DNA of 64,000 nucleotides from Aquabacterium sp029268225. GTDB taxonomy: Bacteria; Pseudomonadota; Gammaproteobacteria; Burkholderiales; Burkholderiaceae_C. The notes beneath the pieces were generated by a model. That model saw only the letters and a program-made list of their open reading frames with translations, was not told where the DNA came from and ran no database searches. Both the position numbers and the translations under genes were made by a program. Positions 42,202 through 51,136 of this stretch are shown one piece after another (within the stretch, counting starts at the first letter, position 1; each line of letters opens with the position of its first letter). The stretch covers positions 62,001 to 126,000 of the forward strand of contig NZ_JBBEYB010000004.1 of NCBI RefSeq assembly GCF_037482285.1, written 5' to 3'.

Positions 42202-43353
42202 GTGCAGGCCTTTTGCAACAACAACGATGAGCTTCATGTGACCCAGGCGGTCACGCTGGCGCGGCAGGCGATTGGCCTGTCCGAGCCCAATCCCCGCGTG
42301 GGCTGTGTGCTCGTGGCCGCTGATGGGCAGGTGATCGGGCAAGGTCACACCCAGCAGGCCGGTGGCCCGCATGCCGAGGTCATGGCACTGCGGGACGCGC
42401 AGGCCCGAGGTCACGCCACGCGTGGTGCCACCGCCTATGTGGCCCTGGAGCCCTGCTCTCACCATGGCCGCACCCCGCCCTGTGCCGATGCCCTGGTGCG
42501 CGCCGAAGTGGCGCGCGTCGTCGTGGTCTTGATGGACCCCAATCCCCTGGTGGCAGGGCAGGGCGTGGCCCGCCTGCGTGCGGCGGGCATCGCAGTGGAC
42601 GTGTTGCCAGCGGATCACCCGCAGGCAGTGGCCATGCGGGAGTTGAACATCGGCTTTCTCTCGCGCATGGTGCGTCGTCGCCCCTGGGTGCGCATGAAGA
42701 TCGCCGCGTCGCTGGATGGCCGCACCGCGCTCGACAACGGGGACAGCCAGTGGATCACTGCCCCGGCCGCCCGGGCCGATGGGCAGGTGTGGCGTGCGCG
42801 TGCCGGGGCGGTGCTGACCGGCATTGGCACGGCGCTCGACGATGACCCTCGCTTGGATGTGCGCGCCATTGAGGTGGCCCGCCAGCCTTTGCGTGTGGTG
42901 CTGGACTCCCGCTGGTGCCTGCCTGCAACGGCACGTTTGCTCGCGCCGCCTGGGGAGGTGCTCGTCTACGGTCTGGCCGATGAGTCCGGGGAGGCACAGG
43001 CGGCACAACTGGCCTTGGCTGCGCGCGGTGCCAGCGTGGCCATGCTGCCGGCGGATGCCAGCGGCCGTCATCTGGACCTGGCCTCCGTGATGGCCGACCT
43101 GACCGCGCGCGGCATCAATGAACTGCATGTGGAAGCGGGCGCACGCCTGAACGCAGCCCTCATCGAGGGCGACTGGGTGGACGAGTACCTGCTCTACCTG
43201 GCGCCCAAGCTGGTGGGGCCAGGCCGGGGACTGGCGGCCTTGTCGCCCCTGAACCGCATGGCAGATGCGCGCACCCTGACATTCCACGCCGTCGAGCAGG
43301 TGGGCGAGGATCTGCGTATCCTTGCGCGACCTGCCGGGCGTGCCGATTTCTGA
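42202..43353 (+). CDS. ribD: Bifunctional riboflavin deaminase/reductase RibD
   Basis: I choose GTG 42202 because AAGGGA lies eight bases upstream; the frame is open to 42094 but without a signal. The 383-residue protein has the zinc deaminase motifs HAEVMALRDA and PCSHHGRTPPCADAL, then a reductase domain from about residue 155 (MKIAASLDGRTAL, GINELHVEAGARLNAALI). It catalyses the second and third steps of riboflavin synthesis from GTP. It starts the ribD-ribE-ribBA-ribH-nusB series. Confidence 0.95.
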   Translation: MQAFCNNNDELHVTQAVTLARQAIGLSEPNPRVGCVLVAADGQVIGQGHTQQAGGPHAEVMALRDAQARGHATRGATAYVALEPCSHHGRTPPCADALVRAEVARVVVVLMDPNPLVAGQGVARLRAAGIAVDVLPADHPQAVAMRELNIGFLSRMVRRRPWVRMKIAASLDGRTALDNGDSQWITAPAARADGQVWRARAGAVLTGIGTALDDDPRLDVRAIEVARQPLRVVLDSRWCLPATARLLAPPGEVLVYGLADESGEAQAAQLALAARGASVAMLPADASGRHLDLASVMADLTARGINELHVEAGARLNAALIEGDWVDEYLLYLAPKLVGPGRGLAALSPLNRMADARTLTFHAVEQVGEDLRILARPAGRADF

Positions 43354-43398
43354 CCCCCGAGCCCCTCTTTGTCACTTTTTCTGGATGGATGGAACCCC

Positions 43399-44034
43399 AT
43401 GTTCACCGGCATCATCACTGGCGTGGGCCAGATCGTCGACTCCCAACCCCTGGGCGCTGACGCCAGCCACGGCCGCCGCCTGACCCTGCAGACGCCCACC
43501 GGCTACCTCGACGGCGTGGGCCTGGGCGACAGCATCGCCATCAACGGCGCGTGCATGACCGTGACCTCGTTTGACGCCGCAGCGGGCCGTTTCACGATTG
43601 ACGTGTCGGCCGAAAGTCTGGCTCGTACCGTGGGTCTGGACCAGCAAGGCACCGTCAACATGGAGCAAGCCCTGCGCTCGCACGACCGCCTGGGCGGGCA
43701 CATCGTGACTGGCCACGTCGATGATGTCGGCGACGTGGTCGTGTTCGAGCCGGTGGGCGAATCGTGGCTGCTCCAGATTCGGGCGCCGCGCAGCCTTGCG
43801 CGCTTTCTGGCCTACAAGGGTTCCATCACCGTCAACGGGGTGAGCCTGACCGTCAACCGCGTCGAAGACGCCACCGACGGCAGCACCGTGTTCAGCATCA
43901 ACCTGATCCCGCACACCATCGAGAACACCGCCCTGGGCACCCTGAAGGTCGGCTCCAAGGTCAACCTGGAGGTGGATCTGATCGCCCGCTATGTGGAACG
44001 CATGCTCCACGCCGAGGGCAAACTGGGCGCCTGA
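43399..44034 (+). CDS. ribE: Riboflavin synthase alpha subunit
   Basis: ATG 43399 gives 211 residues with the duplicated lumazine-binding fold: MFTGIITGVGQIVD and GACMTVTSFDAAAGRFTID in the first half, GHVDDVGDVVVFEP and KGSITVNGVSLTVNRVED in the second. It dismutates two 6,7-dimethyl-8-ribityllumazine molecules to riboflavin. It lies 45 bp after ribD. The 157 bp to ribBA contain an 8-bp hairpin GAAGCGCC-GCCCA-GGCGCTTC (44097-44117) and no FMN riboswitch that I can recognise. Confidence 0.96.
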   Translation: MFTGIITGVGQIVDSQPLGADASHGRRLTLQTPTGYLDGVGLGDSIAINGACMTVTSFDAAAGRFTIDVSAESLARTVGLDQQGTVNMEQALRSHDRLGGHIVTGHVDDVGDVVVFEPVGESWLLQIRAPRSLARFLAYKGSITVNGVSLTVNRVEDATDGSTVFSINLIPHTIENTALGTLKVGSKVNLEVDLIARYVERMLHAEGKLGA

Positions 44035-44191
44035 ATGCTCTCTGGTGCCGCCGTTGCACACCGTGGCGCGCGCCCAAGCCCAGTCTCAGTCGTGAAGAAG
44101 CGCCGCCCAGGCGCTTCCCTCGGCCTGTTTTCGATGGGGACGCCCCCGTCTGGTCCTCTGATCCGGGCCCGAGAAGCCTACAATCCCTGCC

Positions 44192-45307
44192 ATGCCCATT
44201 TCACCTATTCCTGAGCTGATTGCCGAACTCGCCGCCGGTCGCATGGTCATCCTGGTGGATGAAGAAGACCGCGAAAACGAGGGCGATCTCGTCATTGCCT
44301 CCGAGCACGTCACGCCCGAGGCGATCAACTTCATGGCCAAGTACGGCCGGGGTCTGATCTGCCTGACGCTGACGCGCGAGCGCTGCGAGCGGCTCCAACT
44401 GCCCCCGATGGCCACCCGCAATGGCACCAAGCATGGCACAGCCTTCACCGTGTCCATCGAGGCGACCGAGGGCGTGACCACCGGCATTTCGGCCGCCGAT
44501 CGCGCCCGGACCGTGCAAGCGGCCGTGGCCCGCGATGCCAAGCCAACGGACCTGGTGCAACCCGGGCACATCTTCCCGCTGCAGGCGCAAGATGGCGGCG
44601 TGCTGATGCGCGCCGGCCATACCGAAGCCGGTTGCGACATGGCGCGCATGGCCGGTCTGACGCCCTCGTCGGTGATCTGCGAGATCATGAACGACGACGG
44701 CACCATGGCCCGCCTGCCGGACTTGGAAGTGTTCGCCAAGGAACACAACCTCAAGATCGGCACCATTGCCGACCTGATCCAGTATCGCAGCCGCAATGAA
44801 TCGCTCATTGAACGCCTGGGTCAGCGCACCATGCAGACGCCGGAGGGCGCGTTTGAGACCTCGGTCTTCCGTGATCGCACCGGTGCCGTGCACCTGGCGT
44901 TGACTGTGGGCAACTGGACCCCGGCCGACGAGGTGCTGGTGCGTGTGCACGAGCCCCTGTCGGTGATGGACTGGCTCGATGCGGGCAACAGCGCGCACGC
45001 CTGGCCCCTGCCCAAGGCATTGGCGGCTGTGCGCGAAGCCGGCCGTGGTGTGGTGGTGCTGCTGAACGCTGGTGACGAGGCCGAGCGCCTGCTGGAACGT
45101 GCCTTGCCGGCTGAGCCGCAAACCCCGGTCAAGCAGCCGGTGGACCTGCGCACTTATGGCGTCGGCGCCCAGATTCTGCGCACCCTGGGTGTGCAGCGCA
45201 TGCGCCTGATGGGCAACCAGCGTCGCATGCCCAGCATGGTGGGCTACGAACTGGAAGTGGTGGGCTTCCTGACGGCCGATGGCACGCGACTGGATCCACC
45301 CAACTGA
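44192..45307 (+). CDS. ribBA: DHBP synthase RibB fused to a degenerate GTP cyclohydrolase II domain
   Basis: 371 residues. The N-terminal 200 form an intact 3,4-dihydroxy-2-butanone-4-phosphate synthase: VDEEDRENEGDLV, NGTKHGTAFT and RAGHTEAGCDMARMAG. The second half is the RibA fold, but it lacks the three zinc cysteines: where CxTGDxxxSxRCDCG is expected it reads VRVHEPLSVMDWLDAGN. The GTP cyclohydrolase arginine and tyrosine region is also changed. GTP cyclohydrolase II activity is therefore unlikely, and another ribA should exist elsewhere. This degenerate form is common in proteobacteria. Confidence 0.92.
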   Translation: MPISPIPELIAELAAGRMVILVDEEDRENEGDLVIASEHVTPEAINFMAKYGRGLICLTLTRERCERLQLPPMATRNGTKHGTAFTVSIEATEGVTTGISAADRARTVQAAVARDAKPTDLVQPGHIFPLQAQDGGVLMRAGHTEAGCDMARMAGLTPSSVICEIMNDDGTMARLPDLEVFAKEHNLKIGTIADLIQYRSRNESLIERLGQRTMQTPEGAFETSVFRDRTGAVHLALTVGNWTPADEVLVRVHEPLSVMDWLDAGNSAHAWPLPKALAAVREAGRGVVVLLNAGDEAERLLERALPAEPQTPVKQPVDLRTYGVGAQILRTLGVQRMRLMGNQRRMPSMVGYELEVVGFLTADGTRLDPPN

Positions 45308-45310
45308 GGC

Positions 45311-45345
45311 AGGCGCCCTTTTTGGGGCGCCGCTCTTTCTGACCA
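45311..45345 (+). terminator. Possible weak terminator between ribBA and ribH
   Basis: GGCGCC...GGCGCC around CTTTTTGG, followed by GCTCTTTC. The stem is short and the T-tract is interrupted, so it may only attenuate. Confidence 0.4.
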
Positions 45346-45395
45346 CCTGCTCTTTTCTTTCTTGATTTTTCGCTCTTTTATCTGGATCACACACT

Positions 45396-45860
45396 ATGCA
45401 AGGCGCTGACAAAGGACAAGCCGGCCGACTCGATGGACACGATCTGCGTGTCGGCATCGTGCAAGCCCGCTTCAATGACGAACTGACTTCCCGGATGGCG
45501 GCGCTGTGCATCGAGGAACTGGGTGCACTCGGTGTGCAGGCCAAGCACATTCAGCATGTGACCGTGCCGGGCGCGCTGGAAGTGCCGGTGGCCCTGCAGG
45601 CCATGGCCGACAGTGAGCGTTTTGACGCGCTGGTGGCGCTGGGTTGCATCATCCGCGGTGAAACCTATCACTTCGAGCTGGTGTCCAACGAGAGTGGTGC
45701 GGGCGTGACCCGTGTCAGCCTAGATCACCACGTGCCCATCGCCAACGCGATCCTGACGGTGGAGAACCAGGCGCAAGCCGAAGCCCGCGTGGAAGAGAAA
45801 AGCCGTGAAGCGGCCCGTGTTGCCGTCGAGATGGCCAACCTGCTGGATGACCTGCTGTGA
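45396..45860 (+). CDS. ribH: 6,7-dimethyl-8-ribityllumazine synthase
   Basis: 154 residues with RVGIVQARFNDELTSRM, VPGALEVPVALQAM and GCIIRGETYHFELVSNES, the substrate-binding motifs of RibH. It condenses the pyrimidine from RibD with DHBP from RibB. Its stop overlaps the GTG start of nusB by four bases, so translation is coupled. Confidence 0.97.
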   Translation: MQGADKGQAGRLDGHDLRVGIVQARFNDELTSRMAALCIEELGALGVQAKHIQHVTVPGALEVPVALQAMADSERFDALVALGCIIRGETYHFELVSNESGAGVTRVSLDHHVPIANAILTVENQAQAEARVEEKSREAARVAVEMANLLDDLL

Positions 45861-46381
45861 GCGACGCGAGCGATACTCCCAAAACCACCCCGCTGCAAGG
45901 CCGTCCGGCCCGCAAGCCCGCGGCACCCGGAGCACCGAGGGCCAAGTCCTCGCGTCGCCGTGCGCGCGAATTTGCTTTGCAGGGTCTGTACGAATGGCAG
46001 CTCAACTCCCGTGATGCGGGGGCCGTGGACGCCCATATCCGTGAACAGGATGACTTCGCCCGTTGCGATCGTGGTCACTACGATGCCTTGCTGCACGGGT
46101 GCATCACGCAATGTGCGCAACTGGACGCGCAGTTGCTGCAGTTCCTGGACCGCCCGGTCGAGGAGCTCTCGCCGGTCGAGCATGCCGTGCTCTGGATCGG
46201 TGTGTACGAGCTGACCCATTGTCTGGACGTGCCCTACAAGGTCGCGATCAACGAGGCGGTGGAGCTGGCCAAGAGCTTCGGCGGCACCGATGGCCACAAG
46301 TACGTCAATGGCGTGCTCGACCACCTGGCGCCCCAGTTGCGCCCGGATGAAGTCAAGGCCGCTCGGCCGGCATCGCGCTGA
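45857..46381 (+). CDS. nusB: Transcription antitermination factor NusB
   Basis: 174 residues from GTG 45857. An N-terminal Pro/Lys-rich extension of about 30 residues precedes the conserved RRRAREFALQGLYEWQL; the later ELSPVEHAVLWIGVYEL and VAINEAVELAKSFGGTDGHKY are typical. NusB with NusE binds boxA RNA for rRNA antitermination. ribH-nusB coupling is a standard bacterial arrangement. Confidence 0.96.
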   Translation: MSDASDTPKTTPLQGRPARKPAAPGAPRAKSSRRRAREFALQGLYEWQLNSRDAGAVDAHIREQDDFARCDRGHYDALLHGCITQCAQLDAQLLQFLDRPVEELSPVEHAVLWIGVYELTHCLDVPYKVAINEAVELAKSFGGTDGHKYVNGVLDHLAPQLRPDEVKAARPASR

Positions 46382-46404
46382 AGCACGCAGGAGGGCTCCG
46401 ATCC

Positions 46405-47553
46405 GTGACGCAGCGGCCCGCCCCCTCTTTGGCTGACACCCTGCCCAACCAGGTGGACGTTGACCGCCTGGTGCCAGACAACCAGGATACGGTCATCCTG
46501 ACCCGTCCGTTCCCTGATGCCGACGAGGCCGCTGCCGAGGTGCGTCGAGGGCGGCTGGAAAGCTTGCCGACCATCGGGAACATCTCGCGGTACGCGCTCA
46601 AGTACACACTGGGCGAAGGTGGTTTGGGCACGGTTTATGCAGCGCACGATCCGCTGTTGTCGCGGGCTGTGGCCATCAAGACCTTGCATGTGGACCCGTC
46701 CATGACGGATCCCGAGCGCTTCAACGCGCTGTTCCTCAACGAGGCGCGGGCTGCGGGGGGACTCAGTCACCCGCAGATCGTGACGGTGTACGACGCCGGC
46801 ACCAGCGAGCAGGGGCCTTACATCGCGATGGAGTTGCTGCGCGGCAAGGACTTGCGGCAATTGCTGGCACAGGGCTGGCGCCCGACGCCTTCGCAGGCGG
46901 CCTTGATCGTGCGGCGCGTGGCCGATGCCCTGTCTTACGCGCATCACAAAGGCGTCATCCATCGCGACATCAAGCCGGCCAACATTTTCATGACGGGGCG
47001 CACCCAGCCCCGCGTGCTCGACTTTGGCATTGCCCGCATTCGGCAGGCCGAATCTCTGGCGCAGCGCGACGACCCGCAAAGCCGTTTCCATGAGTTGGTG
47101 GGTGGTTCGCCCTATTACATGTCGCCAGAACAGGTGCGCCGCTTGCCGGTGGACCGCCGCGTCGACGTGTATGCCCTGGGCGTGGTGCTGTACGAGTTGC
47201 TGACCGGGCAGCGCCCCTTTGCAGGCAACAGCCTGGAGGAAATCGCCGAAGCGGTCCTGCGCCAGCCGGTGCCTTTGGCGCATGAGGTCAACCCCGAGGT
47301 GCCTCGCGCCCTTTCCGAAATCGTTGCCCAAGCCATGCACCGCGAACGCGATCAGCGCATCCGCTCGGCCCGTCGCTTGTCGCAAGCTTTGCGTGAATGG
47401 ATCGAAGGTGCCGATGCCCCCGATGTGCCGCAGGAAGGGCGCTCCGCGTTGGCCGACGGTGGCGTTAGCGGTGCAAAACGCTGGCTCTTGCCATTGGCCG
47501 CATCCGGGTGGGTATTGGCCTTGCTGGGCATTGCCTGGGCCATCTGGCGCTGA
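46405..47553 (+). CDS. Membrane-anchored Ser/Thr protein kinase
   Basis: GTG 46405 behind AGGAGG gives 382 residues. An intact Hanks-type kinase domain covers about residues 63-335: LGEGGLGTVYAA (P-loop), AIKTLH (lysine), IHRDIKPANI (catalytic loop), LDFGIARI (DFG) and MSPEQ. One C-terminal membrane segment (WLLPLAASGWVLALLGIAW) anchors it, leaving only two residues outside. No PASTA domain or other extracellular sensor is present. A PP2C phosphatase partner is not adjacent. The substrate is unknown. It is 23 bp behind nusB and convergent with ppx. Confidence 0.9.
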   Translation: MTQRPAPSLADTLPNQVDVDRLVPDNQDTVILTRPFPDADEAAAEVRRGRLESLPTIGNISRYALKYTLGEGGLGTVYAAHDPLLSRAVAIKTLHVDPSMTDPERFNALFLNEARAAGGLSHPQIVTVYDAGTSEQGPYIAMELLRGKDLRQLLAQGWRPTPSQAALIVRRVADALSYAHHKGVIHRDIKPANIFMTGRTQPRVLDFGIARIRQAESLAQRDDPQSRFHELVGGSPYYMSPEQVRRLPVDRRVDVYALGVVLYELLTGQRPFAGNSLEEIAEAVLRQPVPLAHEVNPEVPRALSEIVAQAMHRERDQRIRSARRLSQALREWIEGADAPDVPQEGRSALADGGVSGAKRWLLPLAASGWVLALLGIAWAIWR

Positions 47554-47567
47554 AGCACGCCTTTAGG

Positions 47568-49130
47568 TCAGGCCACCAGCGACAACTCCAGTGAACGGCG
47601 CCCTTGGGCGCTCCAGCGCCGGGCCTCTTCGTCCAGCAAGTGCAGGGTACGAGGATGCTGCGCAGCCCAGCGCCTGTTCAGCGCCAGCTTGATCTTGCCG
47701 CGGCTGCGCTGCAGGCTGACCACGCGGTGGGGCAGATCGACGCGGGCGTGATGCAGGATGATGGCCAGGCGCAGGCACAGCACCTGAGACATCAGTGCCT
47801 GGTCATGGAAATGTTCCACCAGCTTGATCAGTTCACCGCGCTGTCCCAGCACCAGCGTGGCCAGGCGCCGCAGTTGTGACTGTGAGAAGCTCGACGCGTC
47901 CACATGGCCCAGCAGGTAGGCGCTGTGGCGGTGATGATCGTGATGCGAGACCATCATGCCGATTTCGTGCAGGGCGCTGGCCCAACCCAGTTCGCGGGCA
48001 TGTTCGCCATCCGGGTTGGCTTGGGGTTCGGCCAGTTCCTGCCACAAGGCAAGGGCGCGCAGGCGAACGCGCTGCGCTTGCGTCGCATCGACACGGAAAC
48101 GCTGTTGCAATTCACGCACCGAGGTGTCGCGCGGATCGAGCAGGCGATGGTTGCGTGCTGCCTCGACCCGCTCTTCCAGGTCGAAGATCACGCCCTGTCG
48201 CAATGCCCCTTTGGCGGGCTTCAGTGCTTCGATGTCGAAGTGCGAGGCCAGGGTGTAGAGGATGCACAGGCCACCCGCCAGCACGGGCTTGCGCTCGGCT
48301 TTGAGGCCGGGCAGGGCGAGCAGCTCGGCCGAGCCTGCCTCAATGCAGCGCTCGATACACCACCGCAGCCCCTCGGGGGTGATGCTGCCGTCGGTGATGC
48401 CATTGGCAGCCAGAATCTGAGACACGGCGCCCACGGTGCCAGACGAGCCCAGGGCTTCTTGCCATTGATGACGCTCGAACAGGGTGAGCGCTTCTTCCAA
48501 CTCCGCGCCTGCTGCGATCTGAGCTGCGCGGAAATTGTCGGCGGTGTATTGTCCTTGTGGAAAATGCTGCATCGACAGGCTCACGCTGCCAATGCCGAAC
48601 GACTCCTTGCGAATCGGGGTGCGGCCGTGTCCCAGGATCATCTCGGTGGAGCGTCCACCGATGTCGATGACCAGGCGCGGCAACTCGCTGGGTTGCAGCC
48701 GGGACACGCCCAGGTAAATCAGGCGGGCTTCTTCGCGGCCGGCGATCACTTCAATGCGGTGCCCCAACACACGGTCAGCGCGCTGGAGGAAAGCGTCGCG
48801 GTTGCGGGCTTCGCGCAGGGTTTGGGTGGCCACTGCACGCACTTGCCAGGGAGCGAAGCCCTTGAGTCGCTGGGCAAAACCTGCCAGGCAAGCCAAGCCA
48901 CGTTGGGTCGCTTCTTCGGTCAGCATGCCATGGCTGTCCAGTCCGCCACCGAGGCGTACCGTCTCCTTGAGGTACTCGATGCGTTTGTAGCGCCCCTTGG
49001 CGATCTGCCCGATCTCCAGCCGAAAGCTGTTGGATCCCATGTCAATGGCGGCCAACAGGTCGGGGTAGCGGCTTTGCTCCAGACTCGTGGCGGGGCTCTT
49101 GCTTGTCTTGGCGGTTAGCATCTTGTCCAT
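47568..49130 (-). CDS. ppx: Exopolyphosphatase (Ppx/GppA family)
   Basis: The 520-residue protein from ATG 49130 has the actin-like phosphatase motifs AAIDMGSNSFRLEIGQ, VIDIGGRSTEMILG and GSSGTVGAVSQIL, and a C-terminal HD-like domain (ALHEIGMMVSHHDHHRHSAYL). It releases phosphate from polyphosphate, or acts on pppGpp; the two are not separable by eye. An open frame extends to 49178, and no start has a clear ribosome-binding site. The usual neighbour ppk is absent. Confidence 0.9.
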   Translation of the reverse strand: MDKMLTAKTSKSPATSLEQSRYPDLLAAIDMGSNSFRLEIGQIAKGRYKRIEYLKETVRLGGGLDSHGMLTEEATQRGLACLAGFAQRLKGFAPWQVRAVATQTLREARNRDAFLQRADRVLGHRIEVIAGREEARLIYLGVSRLQPSELPRLVIDIGGRSTEMILGHGRTPIRKESFGIGSVSLSMQHFPQGQYTADNFRAAQIAAGAELEEALTLFERHQWQEALGSSGTVGAVSQILAANGITDGSITPEGLRWCIERCIEAGSAELLALPGLKAERKPVLAGGLCILYTLASHFDIEALKPAKGALRQGVIFDLEERVEAARNHRLLDPRDTSVRELQQRFRVDATQAQRVRLRALALWQELAEPQANPDGEHARELGWASALHEIGMMVSHHDHHRHSAYLLGHVDASSFSQSQLRRLATLVLGQRGELIKLVEHFHDQALMSQVLCLRLAIILHHARVDLPHRVVSLQRSRGKIKLALNRRWAAQHPRTLHLLDEEARRWSAQGRRSLELSLVA

Positions 49131-49209
49131 GAGCGATATTGTCGCTGCTTTGCCGTGTGGATCGCTGCAGTGCATCAAAGCCTGTTGACAGCATTGCTAA
49201 GATGTCTCG

Positions 49210-50073
49210 ATGACTTTGATTTTCATCGTGGCTGCCACGTTCTTGGGTGGTCTGATTTCGGTGCTGCTGGCCGCGGCCCTGTCGGCGCCTTTGCTGGGTT
49301 TGATCGTTCGTCACCTGGTGAGCCTGTCAACCGGGGTGTTGTTGGGAACGGCCTTGTTGCACGTGCTGCCTGAGGCCTTCGGTTCCGGTGAGCCTCCGCA
49401 GGCCTTGTTTCTCACTTTGTTGGGCGGCTTGCTGTTCTTTTTCCTGCTGGAGAAGGCCGAGTTGTACCGGCACGGGCATCACCACGAGCATGATCACCAC
49501 GACCACCACCACGGCTTCGATGCCGAGCAGGCCGGGCGCGGTGGCTGGAGTGTGCTGGTGGGCGACAGCATCCACAATTTCTGCGACGGGGTTCTGATCG
49601 CAGCGGCCTTTTTGGCCGATCCGAACCTGGGCATCGTCACCGCTCTGGCCATCATCGCGCATGAGATCCCGCAGGAGGTGGGGGACTACATCGTGTTGAT
49701 CAACGCTGGGTTCTCGCGGATGCGGGCACTCGCCTACAACGCCTTGTCCGGCCTCGCCGCTGTGGTCGGTGGGGTGTTGGGTTATTTCCTGATCGGCCCG
49801 TGGCAGGAATACCTGCCCTACATGATGGTGGTGGCGGCCAGCAGTTTCGTGTATGTGGCCGTGGCGGACCTGATCCCGCAGTTGCAAAAGCGTTTGAGCG
49901 GGCGGGACACCATCATGCAGATCGTGTGGATGGGCGCGGGCTTGTTGTTGATTGGGGGCATCGTCAGCATCCTTCACGGCGCGCATGAGCATGAGCATGC
50001 GGGGCATGCCCACGACGTGGCGCCCCATGCGGATCTGGCGTCAGAAGTGCTCCCCGGCCACGAGGAGCGCTGA
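49210..50073 (+). CDS. ZIP-family divalent metal transporter
   Basis: 287 residues with about seven or eight membrane segments. Transmembrane 4 has DSIHNFCDGVLIAAAFL and transmembrane 5 has IIAHEIPQEVGDYIVL, the ZIP metal-path motifs. A histidine-rich cytoplasmic loop (HGHHHEHDHHDHHHG, about residue 88) and a second His cluster at the C-terminus (HEHEHAGHAH) suggest zinc or a similar metal. It imports metal into the cytosol. It is divergent from ppx. Confidence 0.92.
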   Translation: MTLIFIVAATFLGGLISVLLAAALSAPLLGLIVRHLVSLSTGVLLGTALLHVLPEAFGSGEPPQALFLTLLGGLLFFFLLEKAELYRHGHHHEHDHHDHHHGFDAEQAGRGGWSVLVGDSIHNFCDGVLIAAAFLADPNLGIVTALAIIAHEIPQEVGDYIVLINAGFSRMRALAYNALSGLAAVVGGVLGYFLIGPWQEYLPYMMVVAASSFVYVAVADLIPQLQKRLSGRDTIMQIVWMGAGLLLIGGIVSILHGAHEHEHAGHAHDVAPHADLASEVLPGHEER

Positions 50074-50154
50074 GCGCGCTGCTGTGGTGCGACGCGTCAT
50101 GCGTTGAGAGTCCACTGGGGCAGAAGTCCGGGGAGGGTTGCGGCCCTCCGCGGT

Positions 50155-51084
50155 TCAAGGCTTGTCCGCCGTGTGGGCGACGGATGATGCCGTGGCGGGC
50201 TTGGTGGCCGGCTTGAGCCGTGCGGCGACCATGCCCGACCCCACGATGAGCGCCATACCCAGCAGCGCGTCCAGCCCCAGGGTTTCGCCAAACAGCACCG
50301 TGCCCAGCAGGCCTGCGTGCACGATGCCCAGGTACTGCAAATTGGCGTTGACCAGGGTACTGCCCTGTGCATAGGCGCGTGTCATCAGCAACTGGGCGAT
50401 GGTGGCGAAGGCGCCCACACCGAACAGGGCCAGCCAAGAGCGCAGAGGGATGTCGGCCACGGGGGTTGGATTGAGCTGCCCGGGCAGCAGCCAGAACAAG
50501 GCCCCCAGCACGGAGCCCATCAGGGAGAAGTAGAAGACCACGCGAACCTCCGGCTCGCCAGCGCGACCCAAGGCGGTGACCTGGAGGTAGGCCATGGCCG
50601 ACAACATGCCTGAGGTCAGCCCAATGAGGCCTGCCCAGATCTGGTCTTGGTTCAAGGTGGGATGCAGCACCAGGGCCACGCCCGCGAAACCCACCGCGAT
50701 GGCCACGATCAGGCGTCGATCGACCCGTGGCCCATCCAGCAGAGCGGCCTGTAGCAGCAGGAAGACGGCCATCCACACCGAGGACATGTAGTTCAGCGTG
50801 ACCGAGGTGGCCAACGGCAGATGCGCCATGCTGTAGAACCACATGGACAGGGCGAACACGCCGGCGAGGCCGCGCTTGACATGCAGCACGGGCACGCGGG
50901 TGTACAGGCTCGTGGCGGTGGCCCGTGCCACGATCAGCATGATCACGGCACCCACCGTGCCGCGTGCGCTCACGACGGCGGCGGTGCCGAAGTCGTGAGA
51001 GGCAAACTTCACGCACACCCCCATGCCAGCGAACAGCAGGGTGGCCAGAACCATCTGGACATAGGGGGAGGCGCGTGAGGACAT
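50155..51084 (-). CDS. DMT-superfamily (EamA) transporter
   Basis: 309 residues, ten predicted membrane segments in two EamA repeats. The N-terminal repeat has GVCVKFASHDFGTAAVVSAR and FYSMAHLPLATSVTLNY; the second has AYAQGSTLVNANLQYLGIVH. The C-terminal 25 residues are hydrophilic. Members export metabolites, amino acids or nucleosides; the substrate cannot be told here. No co-directional partner. Confidence 0.88.
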   Translation of the reverse strand: MSSRASPYVQMVLATLLFAGMGVCVKFASHDFGTAAVVSARGTVGAVIMLIVARATATSLYTRVPVLHVKRGLAGVFALSMWFYSMAHLPLATSVTLNYMSSVWMAVFLLLQAALLDGPRVDRRLIVAIAVGFAGVALVLHPTLNQDQIWAGLIGLTSGMLSAMAYLQVTALGRAGEPEVRVVFYFSLMGSVLGALFWLLPGQLNPTPVADIPLRSWLALFGVGAFATIAQLLMTRAYAQGSTLVNANLQYLGIVHAGLLGTVLFGETLGLDALLGMALIVGSGMVAARLKPATKPATASSVAHTADKP

Positions 51085-51095
51085 CGGAAGGCAGG

Positions 51096-51118
51096 AAAAA
51101 GCCGCCCGGAGGCGGCTT
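51096..51118 (-). terminator. Terminator of the Rieske oxygenase gene
   Basis: AAGCCGCC-CGGA-GGCGGCTT with an A-run on the plus-strand left side, that is TTTTTCC on the minus strand, 19 bp beyond the stop codon at 51137. Confidence 0.85.
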
Positions 51119-51136
51119 GGGTCAGTACAGTAGGCT

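Noticed and set aside
44035..44191. FMN riboswitch before ribBA
   Set aside because: The gap holds only a short GAAGCGCC/GGCGCTTC hairpin and lacks the RFN consensus elements.
49481..49515. CAC/CAT-rich tract as a tandem repeat
   Set aside because: It is the coding sequence of the His-rich loop of the ZIP transporter, not a noncoding repeat.
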